Position numbers and translations under genes: made by a program
Shown here: in pieces, positions 25,448 through 33,619 of the stretch
Layout: each line of letters starts with the position of its first letter
How positions within the stretch are numbered: position 1 is the stretch's first letter
From: CAIWHR01 sp963813415
Lineage (GTDB): Bacteria > Pseudomonadota > Gammaproteobacteria > Burkholderiales > Casimicrobiaceae
NCBI GenBank assembly: GCA_963813415.1
Contig: CAWEYW010000001.1
Location: forward strand, 248,001 to 312,000
DNA: 64,000 nt
Reading direction: 5' to 3'
Notes under the pieces: generated by a model
Database searches by the model: none
Seen by the model: only the letters and a program-made list of their open reading frames with translations
Told to the model about the DNA's origin: nothing

Positions 25448-26488
25448 CTATGGACCACCCAGGCCGGCCATCGTCCGTATCGCATTCCACAGCGATCGCA
25501 CCTCCTCCGCCCTAACGCCGCGGGTGATGAACACGAGCACCGGAGCTGCAGGTGTCGATGTGCCAGGCGCCAAGGGAGCCGGGATGTCGAAGACGTGCCG
25601 CATGCCCTGCACCAGCACCGGGTATGGCGCATCGTCGAACCGCACGATGCCCTTGACGCGCAGGAGGTCGGCGCCGCGGAGCCGCACCAGGGTGTCGATG
25701 AAAGCGTCGAACGCCGCGCGCGGCACGGACGCCTCCAGTTCAAGCGCAAAGCTGCAGACACCGTGCGGGTGCGCGTCGCCCGTGGGTTGCGGTGCCACGG
25801 TAGCGGCGGAACGTGCTCGCGAGCGCCAGCCCGCCGCCCGCGCTGCGACGAGCAGCGACGGGTCCATGTCGCCGTGCCGCGCGGGAGTGCATTCGGCAAA
25901 CGGATTGCAACGATGCACCCACGCTTCGCTGGCGGCGAGCGCCGCATCGTCGGCGCGATCGGCCTTGGACAGCACGACCACGTCCGCGGCCACGACCTGC
26001 TGCATGGCGAGCTCGGGGGCGTCTCTGCGCGCACTGTCGTCGCTCGCATCGACGAGCGTCACCACGCGCGCGAGCACGTAGTCGCGGGCGAGCGCCGCGT
26101 CGCTGTACAGGGTCTGCGCCACAGGACCGGGATCGGCGAGCCCGCTGGTCTCGATGAACACGCGGTCGAAGCCGGGCAGCTCGCCGCGCCGCCGGCGCAT
26201 GTTCACGTCGACGAGGGTCTCCTGCAGATCGCCGCGCAATGCGCAGCACAGGCAGCCGTTTTCGAGAAGGAGCGTGCGATCGTTGGACCGTTCCAGCAGA
26301 TGGTGATCGATCCCGACCGCACCGAACTCGTTCACGATCACCAGCGATTCGGCCAGATCGGGCGTCGCGAGCAGGCGCCGCAACAGCGTTGTCTTGCCGC
26401 TCCCGAGAAAGCCGCTGATGACGACGACGGGGGTGCGCCGGTCGGGCGGCGGCCCGCTGGTCGCTGCCGCAGCCGTGAGCTGATTCAG
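25448..26488 (-). CDS. CobW/P47K-family GTPase (metal chaperone), probable CTG start
   Basis: A G3E-family GTPase of about 346 aa. The Walker A VVVISGFLGSGKTT, the metal-binding CxCC motif in LLLENGCLCCALRG, the ETSGLADP switch and the base-recognition SKAD (a variant of NKxD) are all present. CobW-like proteins insert metals (Zn, Co or Fe) into partner enzymes. The first ATG, GTG or TTG in frame lies downstream of the P-loop, so none can be the true start. A CTG at 26488 overlaps the TGA of the upstream gene (CTGA) and has GGAG about 8 bases before it. I therefore take CTG as the likely start. The neighbouring PuuE-like or AtzE-like hydrolase is a candidate client. Confidence 0.82.
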   Translation of the reverse strand: MNQLTAAAATSGPPPDRRTPVVVISGFLGSGKTTLLRRLLATPDLAESLVIVNEFGAVGIDHHLLERSNDRTLLLENGCLCCALRGDLQETLVDVNMRRRRGELPGFDRVFIETSGLADPGPVAQTLYSDAALARDYVLARVVTLVDASDDSARRDAPELAMQQVVAADVVVLSKADRADDAALAASEAWVHRCNPFAECTPARHGDMDPSLLVAARAAGWRSRARSAATVAPQPTGDAHPHGVCSFALELEASVPRAAFDAFIDTLVRLRGADLLRVKGIVRFDDAPYPVLVQGMRHVFDIPAPLAPGTSTPAAPVLVFITRGVRAEEVRSLWNAIRTMAGLGGP

Positions 26489-27711
26489 AGGCTCATCTCC
26501 AGGATGTAGAGCCCTCCGGTATGCCGATCCACGGTGTACACGATGCCGCGGTCATCGACGAATACGTCGTTGATCTGCACGGCACCGGCGCGCGAGCCTT
26601 GCGGCGCGGGCGGAACGTAGTAGGCGATCTCCCGCGGCGCGAACGGATCGCTGATGTCGTACGCCCGCACGCCTGCGTTGAAGAACGTGCCGACCACGAT
26701 GTTCTCCGAGCGCCACGCGCCGGGCACCGGTGGATTCTCGTGCAGGTTGTGCGCACCGAAGCGACCGCCACGGTTCTTGAAGGCATCGAGCGGCGGCGCC
26801 GGGAACGTGCCGATGCTGAGCGGCCGGCTTTCCTCCCGCGCGTCGACGAGCCATACGAGCTTCGGCCAGTCGGCCCCGGCGTCCTGGATGCATTCGTCGC
26901 TCACCACCAGGAGATCCCGACCCGGAAGCGGCAGCACCGTGTGGGTGAAGCCGTTGAACGGCGGCGAGTTGGTCCAGCGCGATACGAGTCTCGGCTGCGA
27001 CAGGTCCGAGATGTCGAGGATCGCAGCACCGCCATCGAGATAGCCGAGATAGCAGCGGTCCGGACGCTCCGGGTACACGTTGGTGTTGTGCGCCCGAAAG
27101 CCGGTATCGAAACGGCTCGGCAGTCGGGCCGGCGGCGGCGCATCGTCACCCTCCATGGTGCCCGGCAGATGCCACGAGCCCACCGCGGTCGGCTTGGATG
27201 GGTTCGACACGTCGACGATCCGGTAGATCTGGTCGTCCTTGGGATTGCGCGGCTTGAGATCGGGATCGCCGCATGCCATGTGCACCGTCTTGCCGTCGAC
27301 GAACCACAACACGTGGCAACCGCGCGAATCCGGGCCCGAGGCGTCGAATTGCCCGATCGAGCGCGGGCGCTCGGGCTCGCTGATGTCGAACAGCTCGAAT
27401 CCTGCGGGCTTCAGGCCGCGCTTGCTCACCTGGTACGCGACCGCCATCAGGTCGCCCGAGACTTCGAGCGAGTTGGAGCGCATGTTGGCGTGCGGCAAAT
27501 CGGTCTGGACCACGACGCGCGGCGCACGCGGATCGGTGACGTCGACCGCGGTGAAATTCTTGGGTGCGCTTTCGTGCGCCAGCCAGAGGACGCGACGACC
27601 CTGCGGCAGACATTGCAGGGCGACGCCTTCACCGACCGCGCCAAAGCCGTTCAGGGTGTGCTGCGCGAGGAGCTTCGAATTGAGCTGCAGGGGACGGGTG
27701 GGATCGGTCAT
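26485..27711 (-). CDS. LVIVD-repeat beta-propeller protein
   Basis: 408 aa, no signal peptide. Repeats of the form VDVTDPRAPRVV, FDISEPERPRSI, VDVSNPSKPTAV, LDISDLSQPRLV and YDISDPFAPREI recur about every 45-60 residues. This is the LVIVD motif that builds a propeller. It contains conserved histidines (GFRAHNTNVYPE, FGAHNLHENPP) of the kind seen in selenium-binding-like propellers. As the first gene of the transport/hydrolase operon, it may act on or bind the imported compound; its chemistry is unknown. The downstream CobW start overlaps its stop, so the two are coupled, hinting at metal loading of this or a nearby protein. Confidence 0.85.
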   Translation of the reverse strand: MTDPTRPLQLNSKLLAQHTLNGFGAVGEGVALQCLPQGRRVLWLAHESAPKNFTAVDVTDPRAPRVVVQTDLPHANMRSNSLEVSGDLMAVAYQVSKRGLKPAGFELFDISEPERPRSIGQFDASGPDSRGCHVLWFVDGKTVHMACGDPDLKPRNPKDDQIYRIVDVSNPSKPTAVGSWHLPGTMEGDDAPPPARLPSRFDTGFRAHNTNVYPERPDRCYLGYLDGGAAILDISDLSQPRLVSRWTNSPPFNGFTHTVLPLPGRDLLVVSDECIQDAGADWPKLVWLVDAREESRPLSIGTFPAPPLDAFKNRGGRFGAHNLHENPPVPGAWRSENIVVGTFFNAGVRAYDISDPFAPREIAYYVPPAPQGSRAGAVQINDVFVDDRGIVYTVDRHTGGLYILEMSL

Positions 27712-28142
27712 GCTCGGTTCGATGAAGGGAGACGTTGAGGGAAAGGGATTGGGCGATGATACCGAACGCCGCCCGCTGCCAGCCGTTCGGCGTCATTCCA
27801 CAAGCGGACGACAACGCGCATCCATGGGCGCTGCGAAAGCCCAGGACCTCCGGTCGGCGGGAGCAGCCTCGTGTCGCGTTGTCGCCGCGATGAGACAATA
27901 TCGCGCTCGGCGGTATGCCTCTAGAATCCATATCGGCTGTCCTCTGGCTGAAGTGCGCTGCCACGCAGGCCCGTACGAGCATGCCTCACATTCGTAGCAA
28001 TCCCTTCCGATTCCGCTCCGCCGGATCCGCCGTGGTCAACGGCGCAGGTTCGAGACGCGCCCGTGGAGCCTTTTCGCGGCCAGGCAACGATCGCGCGAAA
28101 CCGCGGGCCGGCAGCGTGCATGGCCCGCGCCAGCGCCGCGCC
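27712..28142. other. Intergenic region between divergent genes (LVIVD operon and membrane protein)
   Basis: No gene is supported. The open frame that continues upstream of the membrane protein to 27915 has Arg/Ser-rich, unlikely composition. The stretch should contain the promoters of both divergent transcription units; I see no clear -35/-10 pair or palindrome. Confidence 0.4.
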
Positions 28143-29813
28143 ATGCAGGGCTTCACGCTGCAACCTGCGTCGCTGTTCGCGCCGGCGATCGGTGCTCCGC
28201 AGTGGTCGGCGCGGCGCGCGCTGGCCGTCCTGGCACAACCGCTGGGTTGGGCGCTCGCCACAGCATTGGTCGGCGCCTACGTGTGGATGTTCTCCCGCTA
28301 TGCGGTGGACTTCCCCGTGGCCGATGACTGGACGCAGATCCTGCCCGTGCCCTACTACTTCGGCATCCAGCCGACCGCCTGGAAAGCGCTGCAGTACCTT
28401 TTTTCGCTGTCGATCGAGCACCGCATCGTCACGCTGCGCCTCGCCGCGATCATTCAGGCCACGCTGCTCGGCGGCCTGAATTTCACCGTGCTGATGGCCT
28501 TCGGCACCGCGGTGCTCACCGCGGGCGCCGCGTTGGTCGTGTGGACGACGCCACGCACTTGCCGGCCCTGGATCGCTGCGCTCGCGGCCGCCCTGCTCCT
28601 CTCGCCCATCAATTGCGAAGCGCAATTCTGGGCCTCCGGTGCATTGGCCCATTTCGGCGTCATCGGTTACTCGGTCGCAGCGCTGTTCTTGGTGAGTCGA
28701 CCCGGCGCGCGATCGCTGGTTGCGGGTGCATGCCTCGCCTGCGCAGCCATGCTGACCACCGCCAATGGATTGATGGTCTGCCCGGCGATCGCGCTCATGC
28801 TCTGGGTGCAGCAACGGCCGCGCGCTGCAGCCGCCTGGATTGTCATCGGGGTCGCGGCCATGGCGGTCTATTTCGTCGGTTACGAGCGCCCCTCGCACGT
28901 CGAGTCACTCTCGGCGCTGCTGGTGCATCCTCTGGCGCTGGTCCGCTTCTACCTGGCGGCCAGCGGTTCCGTGGCGGTCACGCTCGGTCCGTCGCTGGTG
29001 ATCGGGATGGCGCTGTCCGCGGCCTGGCTTTGGCTGATATCACGGCACGCCCGCGTCCTTCCCCCGTTCCTCGTCGGCTGCGCCGCGTTCCTGGTGCTGT
29101 CCTATGCCGCGATGACCATCGGCAGGGCGGCCTTCGGCGATGAAGGGGCGCTGCTCAGCCGCTACCGCGCGTACTCGGAAATGTTCGTGCTGGTCACTGC
29201 TGCGGCCGTGGTGCAAGTGGTGGGTCGCCGCGCAGCCCTGCGCGTCGCGGCGGCGGCCCTGTCGGCGTCCATCGTCTGGTTCATCGTCGGCTGGCACACC
29301 TTCGTCCCGATCATCGCGCATGCGTCGATTTCGTATGCCAGCAGCCGGGCACATTACGCCGCCACCCAGCATGCAATCTTCGATCAGTGGCCGGCGCCGG
29401 AGTTTGGCGATTTCGTGCTGCACCAGGCGCAAGCGCTGGGTTACTTCCAGCCCGTCGCCGCACCGGCGTTACCGGTGATTCCGGAAACGCGACCGGCGGG
29501 AGTCGCAGAACGGTCGTCCCTCCTGGTCGAGCGCTTGTCCGTGCAACCCCACACCGTGACCATCCGCGGCTTCGTCCCACCGGGACCGGGCGCAGCAGCA
29601 CTCTGGCTCGATGACGGCGCGCGGATGTTGCGCGTCCCGCTTCATTCCCTTCCGGGCGTCGAGACGCCGCTCGGACAGGGCTGGGCGTTCTTCTGGGGAA
29701 CCGTGACGCTCGCACCCGGCAATGCGCACCCGTACCGGATCGGCTACGGGGTCGACACCACGGCATCCACGCCACTGGTGTTCTGGACGGACCAGTGGGT
29801 ACCGGCCAATTGA
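28143..29813 (+). CDS. Polytopic membrane protein, about 11 TM, function unknown
   Basis: 556 aa from ATG 28143 (MQGFTLQPASLF). The frame opens further upstream but reads as low-complexity. About 10-12 hydrophobic helices span residues 30-430. After TM1 an acidic loop FPVADDWTQILPVPYY contains a DD pair, reminiscent of GT-C glycosyltransferases and PMT-like proteins, where aspartates after TM1 are catalytic. The C-terminal 130 residues form a soluble domain (TVTIRGFVPPGPGAAALWLDD), probably periplasmic. This is a plausible but unproven glycosyl- or arabinosyl-transferase-like protein; it is isolated from any polysaccharide cluster. Confidence 0.72.
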   Translation: MQGFTLQPASLFAPAIGAPQWSARRALAVLAQPLGWALATALVGAYVWMFSRYAVDFPVADDWTQILPVPYYFGIQPTAWKALQYLFSLSIEHRIVTLRLAAIIQATLLGGLNFTVLMAFGTAVLTAGAALVVWTTPRTCRPWIAALAAALLLSPINCEAQFWASGALAHFGVIGYSVAALFLVSRPGARSLVAGACLACAAMLTTANGLMVCPAIALMLWVQQRPRAAAAWIVIGVAAMAVYFVGYERPSHVESLSALLVHPLALVRFYLAASGSVAVTLGPSLVIGMALSAAWLWLISRHARVLPPFLVGCAAFLVLSYAAMTIGRAAFGDEGALLSRYRAYSEMFVLVTAAAVVQVVGRRAALRVAAAALSASIVWFIVGWHTFVPIIAHASISYASSRAHYAATQHAIFDQWPAPEFGDFVLHQAQALGYFQPVAAPALPVIPETRPAGVAERSSLLVERLSVQPHTVTIRGFVPPGPGAAALWLDDGARMLRVPLHSLPGVETPLGQGWAFFWGTVTLAPGNAHPYRIGYGVDTTASTPLVFWTDQWVPAN

Positions 29814-29888
29814 CGTACGGTGCAAGGGACATCGGCGACACGACGTACGCACCCCGCTCGGGGCAGCGCGGCGCCGCCCGCACCGGGC

Positions 29889-30674
29889 TTACGTGTCCGG
29901 CGCGCGGATCGTTCCGGGCGTCTCGCGGTGCACCGCGTCCGGCTTGTGCCGCAGTTTTGCTCCAGGCAACAGCATCGGCACGCGGTCTCGATACGACGCG
30001 TAGGCTGCACCGTGCTCCTGCAAGAGATCGTGCTCCTCGAGCTGCAGGGCCACCAGAATGTATAGCGTGGTGACGGCCGCGAACAGCAGGTGGCCCGCGC
30101 TCATCACCGGTGCCGACCAGAACGCGACGATGAATCCGAGCATGATCGGGTGACGGACGAAGCGATAGAAGAAGCGCTCGACGTAGCGCGGCGCGGTATA
30201 GGCGCGGCCGCGCGCATGCAGCCATACCTGGCGCAGGCCGAAGAGCTCGAAGTGATTGATCATGAAAGTCGCGCCGAGCACGACGAGCCACCCGGTCCAG
30301 AAGAGCACGCGCAGAACGAGCGCGACTGCGCCCTCCGTTTCCCACACCACGTCCGGGAGGGCGCGCCAGCCGAGGCATACGGCGAACAGCAATGTGCTCG
30401 CCGCCAGCACGAACGTGGCGCGCTCGACAGGTGGGGACACCAATCGCGCCCACCAGCGCTTGAACGCGGGGCGCGCCATGATGCTGTGCTGAAGCGCAAA
30501 GGCCGTCAGCAGGAGCAGGTTCACGACCACCGCGTCGAAAAGTGGCGCGGCGGGTCCGCTGTCGATGGTCTTGGGCACAATGAACCCGCCAAGCCAGGCG
30601 ACCGCGTAGAGGAAAGAGGCGAGGAAGAGGATGTAGGCGAGTGCTCCGTAGAGCAGGGCGAGAAGGCGTGTCAT
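29889..30674 (-). CDS. mddA: Probable methanethiol S-methyltransferase (MddA), NnrU/ICMT-like membrane protein
   Basis: 261 aa, five to six TM helices. The N-terminus LYGALAYILFLASFLYAVAWLGGFIVPKTIDSGP, the LQHSIMARPAFKRWW block, SPPVERATFV and the C-terminal SAM-binding region VERFFYRFVRHPIMLGF with QLEEHDLLQEHG match, as I recall it, the MddA family. MddA methylates methanethiol to dimethyl sulfide with S-adenosylmethionine. It is also related to NnrU and isoprenylcysteine methyltransferases. There is no methionine gamma-lyase in the window to make methanethiol. The start at ATG 30674 overlaps nothing. The assignment rests on remembered family sequence, so moderately high confidence. Confidence 0.78.
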   Translation of the reverse strand: MTRLLALLYGALAYILFLASFLYAVAWLGGFIVPKTIDSGPAAPLFDAVVVNLLLLTAFALQHSIMARPAFKRWWARLVSPPVERATFVLAASTLLFAVCLGWRALPDVVWETEGAVALVLRVLFWTGWLVVLGATFMINHFELFGLRQVWLHARGRAYTAPRYVERFFYRFVRHPIMLGFIVAFWSAPVMSAGHLLFAAVTTLYILVALQLEEHDLLQEHGAAYASYRDRVPMLLPGAKLRHKPDAVHRETPGTIRAPDT

Positions 30675-30686
30675 GGCGTCCTCCGC

Positions 30687-30872
30687 TCAGGCGCTATGCG
30701 GCACGCGCGCCGGAGCCCGCGCGAACATGCGTGCGATCGCGTTCACCAGTGCGGTCGCGAACAAGCGCATCGCTTCCCTGTGCGCACAGCGGGCGTCGCG
30801 CTCGATGGCGAGCCTCAGCGCCACGGCATCGGCGCGATAGATCTCGAGCATGTCAACTGGGGGGTTCATCAT
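30687..30872 (-). CDS. Small hypothetical protein (61 aa)
   Basis: A 61-residue product from one of two consecutive ATGs (30872/30869) with a strong AAAGGAG ribosome binding site. It begins MMNPPVDMLEIYRADAVALRLAIERDARCAHREAMRLF and is helical, with one cysteine and no signal peptide. It ends 12 bases before the mddA-like start on the same strand, so the two are probably one operon. No family is recognised. Confidence 0.6.
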   Translation of the reverse strand: MMNPPVDMLEIYRADAVALRLAIERDARCAHREAMRLFATALVNAIARMFARAPARVPHSA

Positions 30873-31030
30873 GGCGATCTCCTTTGTGGGCCGGCAATGC
30901 ACGCCGGCTGAGATGCACGATGAACCCCGCGCGCCTCGCGGGCATGAGGCCGCGGTCCCCGGGAACGACGCCAACGCACCGGAATTGCGGGACAGGAGTC
31001 CCGGCCGGCAATCGCCGGGCCCCGCGCCGC

Positions 31031-32101
31031 TCAGCGCTTGCCGAGTCCCTGGTCGCGCGCCAGCACGATCGCCTGCGAACGGCTCTCGACGGCAAGCTTA
31101 TCGAAGATGTGCGTGATGTTGTTGCGCACGGTCTTCTCCGCCAGGCCGAGCTGCGCGGCGATCTGGGCATTGTCCAGCCCCTGGGCGATCCGTTCGAGGA
31201 TCTCGGCCTCCCGCGCGGTCAGGCTCGCGAAGGCGGCGCGTGCCGCTCCACCGGCCGCGGTCGGAATGAAGGCACTCAGCTCGGCGAAGAACTCGCCGAA
31301 CGCTGGCTCCTGGGGCAGGAGGATGTGGTTGTCGGTCTCCAGCGGCACGAGGCGCGCGCCGGGAATCAGCCCCGCAATGAGCCGTCCCTCCTCGAAGGGT
31401 ACGCGCCGGTCGCGGCGCGCGTGCAGGACCAGCGTGGGGCAGCGCACTTGCGGCGCTGCTCCGGTGACGTCGATGGTGTAGAAGCTGCGCAGGATGCGGG
31501 TCGCGTTCTGCGGCGAGGAGGCGGCGCGCTGCAGCTCGCTCATCGAGTTGATCTGCTCGAGCGTGGCGCCGGGGACGAACTGCATCGCGAACATCTGTCG
31601 ATACGAGGAGTCCTCGCGCCCCCAGCCCGCTTCCACGAGCTTCAGAAGCGCCTCGTACTCGGCGACGCGCTCCGGCGGGAGTCCGCGGCGCATCGCACCG
31701 CGCGCGTAGCCCCCGAGAATCACGAGGTGCGTGACGCGCTCGGGATGGCGCGCGGCGTACTCGATCGCGATCGCCGCGCCCTGTGAATGGCCGAACAGCG
31801 CGAAGGGCGCGGCGTAGCCCGCGGCGTCCACCACCGCCTCCAGGTCACGCAGGTAGCCCTCGAAGGAGATATCGGCTACATCCGCGTCCGAAAGGCCGCA
31901 CGCGCGGGCATCCATGCGCAGGAGCTTGTGGTGTCGCGAAAGCTCCTCGATCCACGGCTGCCAGAGCGGGCTCCGGAACTCGTACTCGAGATGCGTGAGC
32001 CAGTGCGGCGCCTTCACCAGCGGCGGGCCGTTGCCCGTGACCGCGAACGCGATGCGCGTGCCATCGAAGCTGCTGCAGAAGCGGATCGCCTGCGTTGTCA
32101 C
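31031..32101 (-). CDS. Alpha/beta hydrolase with C-terminal LuxR-type HTH
   Basis: 356 aa combining two domains. Residues 1 to about 270 form an alpha/beta hydrolase: nucleophile elbow FGHSQGAAIA, acid region HARRDRRVPFEE and late histidine TDNHILLP. Residues about 290-350 are a GerE/LuxR DNA-binding domain: LTAREAEILERIAQGLDNAQIAAQLGLAEKTVRNNITHIFDKL. Such fusions are transcription regulators that may sense a ligand through the hydrolase domain. I place the start at GTG 32101 (MTTQAIRFCSSFDGTRIAF), since the frame upstream is implausible. The target is unknown; it is divergent from the DUF937 gene. Confidence 0.85.
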   Translation of the reverse strand: MTTQAIRFCSSFDGTRIAFAVTGNGPPLVKAPHWLTHLEYEFRSPLWQPWIEELSRHHKLLRMDARACGLSDADVADISFEGYLRDLEAVVDAAGYAAPFALFGHSQGAAIAIEYAARHPERVTHLVILGGYARGAMRRGLPPERVAEYEALLKLVEAGWGREDSSYRQMFAMQFVPGATLEQINSMSELQRAASSPQNATRILRSFYTIDVTGAAPQVRCPTLVLHARRDRRVPFEEGRLIAGLIPGARLVPLETDNHILLPQEPAFGEFFAELSAFIPTAAGGAARAAFASLTAREAEILERIAQGLDNAQIAAQLGLAEKTVRNNITHIFDKLAVESRSQAIVLARDQGLGKR

Positions 32102-32517
32102 GTCCGCGCCTCGGCGACAAGAGCGCGTCGTCGCGACGGCGTTCGCACGGGCATCGATCTTGTCACTTGCTGCTCGCAATCGTCGTTCGTTCTGGTCGGG
32201 GCCGTAATCACCTGCGATTCTAGCTCCCACTGTCTTGCCTGTTGCGGGAGAAGTGATGACTCCAACGAAGCATCGACTCGCTCGTACCGCCTGCAGCCGG
32301 ACTGCAATGGAGTGCCCGATCGGCAAGCCAGTGGTGCACCATGATCGAGGTGGCGCAGCGCCGTTTCCGGGTGTACGGCCACTTCGTCGGCACGCTTCAG
32401 CCGCGCACCCGGACGCGCTTCGCGGCACGGCGTGACCGCGCCAGCGGCAGTACACTGTTCACCCCGCGTCGGTGCGGCGAGCCGCCCGCGCAATCACCAG
32501 CAGACGGGAGCACACGC
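32102..32517. other. Intergenic region between divergent regulator and DUF937 genes
   Basis: No convincing gene, hairpin or operator is seen. Several open frames cross it but are Arg-rich shadows. It should carry both divergent promoters. Confidence 0.4.
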
Positions 32518-33123
32518 ATGCAGATCACCGACGTTCTTGCCCAGATGGGCGGCTTGCAGTCGATCGCACGGGAACTGGGTGTCAGCGACAGCGATGTGGC
32601 GAACGGCGCCGACGCGCTCGTACCCGCGATCCTCGGCGGATTCAAAAAGCAGGCGCAGGCTCAGCCTGCAGGTATCGAAGGGCTCGGCGCGCTGCTCGGT
32701 CAGCTTGGCGGCGGCGGTCTGCTCGACAACGTGCTGGCGCCAAAGCCAACCGACGTGAGCCGCGGCAACGAGGTGCTCGGACAGATCTTCGGCTCCAAGG
32801 ACGTGAGCCGCACCGTTGCGCAGAACGCGGCTGTGCAGTCGGGACTCGACCCCACACTACTCAAGAAGATGCTGCCGATGCTGGCCATGCTGGTCGCTGG
32901 CTTCATGGCCAAGCAGCACGGCGTCGGCATGACCGCGCCACCCGCCGCGGCCGGCGGCGGGCTTGGCGGACTGCTGGGCGGTCTGCTCGGTGGGCGCAGT
33001 GCCGGCGACGTCACCGTGTCGCCCGGGGCAACGGCTGGCGGGCTCGGTTCCATGCTCGACATGAACGGCGACGGCAACGTGCTGGACGACATCCTTCGCA
33101 TGGCAGGCAAGGCAATGCGCTAG
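32518..33123 (+). CDS. DUF937 (YidB-like) family protein
   Basis: 201 aa. N-terminal helices MQITDVLAQMGGLQSIARELGVSDSDVANGADALVPAILGGFKKQ are the DUF937 signature. A middle helical block with SGLDPTLLKKMLPMLAMLVAGFMAKQ follows, then Gly-rich linkers (GGGLGGLLGGLLGG). The protein ends in MLDMNGDGNVLDDILRMAG, an EF-hand-like DxNxDG loop that is common at the end of DUF937 proteins. The start ATG 32518 follows a GGGAG. Its function is unknown. Its natural terminator seems to be the hairpin at 33620-33646, now separated from it by the inserted element. Confidence 0.85.
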   Translation: MQITDVLAQMGGLQSIARELGVSDSDVANGADALVPAILGGFKKQAQAQPAGIEGLGALLGQLGGGGLLDNVLAPKPTDVSRGNEVLGQIFGSKDVSRTVAQNAAVQSGLDPTLLKKMLPMLAMLVAGFMAKQHGVGMTAPPAAAGGGLGGLLGGLLGGRSAGDVTVSPGATAGGLGSMLDMNGDGNVLDDILRMAGKAMR

Positions 33124-33202
33124 CCGTGGAGTCCGGTTTTTGCCGCTACGCAGCAGCGAGCGCGCATCCCGTGCGAGTCAATACTGCCTGCCCCAAACAA
33201 AA

Positions 33203-33216
33203 GGCTCTGTTTGCAA
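33203..33216 (+). repeat. Left terminal inverted repeat of the element
   Basis: GGCTCTGTTTGCAA, exact reverse complement of the right end; preceded directly by the AAACAAAA direct repeat. Confidence 0.85.
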
Positions 33217-33250
33217 AGATTGCTGATAATCAAGGAAGGCGACGCCTGAC

Positions 33251-33557
33251 GTGACCGGTCTGCTTCTCGTCGTAGGGCTCGCCTCCATTTCGTGGGTGGT
33301 CCTGAACGTGCCCTTTATCCGCGCACTACGCGAGGAGGCGCCGGACGTTTGGCAGGCAGTCCGCAAGCCGACGGTCGCACGATTCTTGTGAACAAGCCCC
33401 CCTCACGTCCTACTCGGACCTCATCCTCTGGCGTGGATACCGCAAGGCGCTTGCAACCGCGCCGAGCGCGCGCGCCTTTGCCAGCTGGCTGTTCATCGCG
33501 CACTGGCTGCAAATCGCGGCCTTTCTGGTCTGGGTGGGTGCCGTCTCCTTTAGATAG
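33251..33557 (+). pseudogene. Frameshifted small two-TM membrane protein (UspB-like topology)
   Basis: A GTG-started frame encodes one TM segment and a charged loop (MTGLLLVVGLASISWVVLNV, then FIRALREEAPDVW) but stops at TGA 33389-33391. One base out of phase, the sequence continues as EQAPLTSYSDLILW, then RGYRKALATAPSARAFASW and a second TM LFIAHWLQIAAFLVWVGAVSF, ending at TAG 33555-33557. Joined, this gives a roughly 100-aa protein with an N- and a C-terminal TM, the layout of UspB-like proteins. The break lies near a run of six C's. It could be real decay or a sequencing error. It is the only passenger of the element. Confidence 0.7.
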
Positions 33558-33601
33558 CCCGCTGCATGCACGGAACCAGCCGCGGCCATAGTCCCCAATA
33601 A

Positions 33602-33615
33602 TTGCAAACAGAGCC
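33602..33615 (-). repeat. Right terminal inverted repeat of the element
   Basis: TTGCAAACAGAGCC, exact reverse complement of the left end; followed directly by AAACAAAA, the second copy of the 8-bp direct repeat. Confidence 0.85.
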
Positions 33616-33619
33616 AAAC

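Larger units (their letters stand above)
33203..33615. mobile_element. MITE-like element with IS6-type inverted repeats and 8-bp target duplication
   Basis: A 413-bp element. The left end GGCTCTGTTTGCAA (33203-33216) and right end TTGCAAACAGAGCC (33602-33615) are exact inverted copies; extended to 20 bases they match at 18. Immediately outside lie identical 8-mers, AAACAAAA at 33195-33202 and 33616-33623, as expected for a target-site duplication. The ends resemble IS6-family termini (GGCTCTGTTGCAAA type), and IS6 transposases make 8-bp duplications. No transposase is encoded. The interior carries one small, frameshifted membrane-protein gene. It is inserted between the DUF937 gene and a terminator. 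Confidence 0.8.

Noticed and set aside
33203..33615. Complete IS6-family insertion sequence
   Set aside because: Only about 380 bp between the ends and no DDE transposase frame; hence called a miniature passenger element instead.
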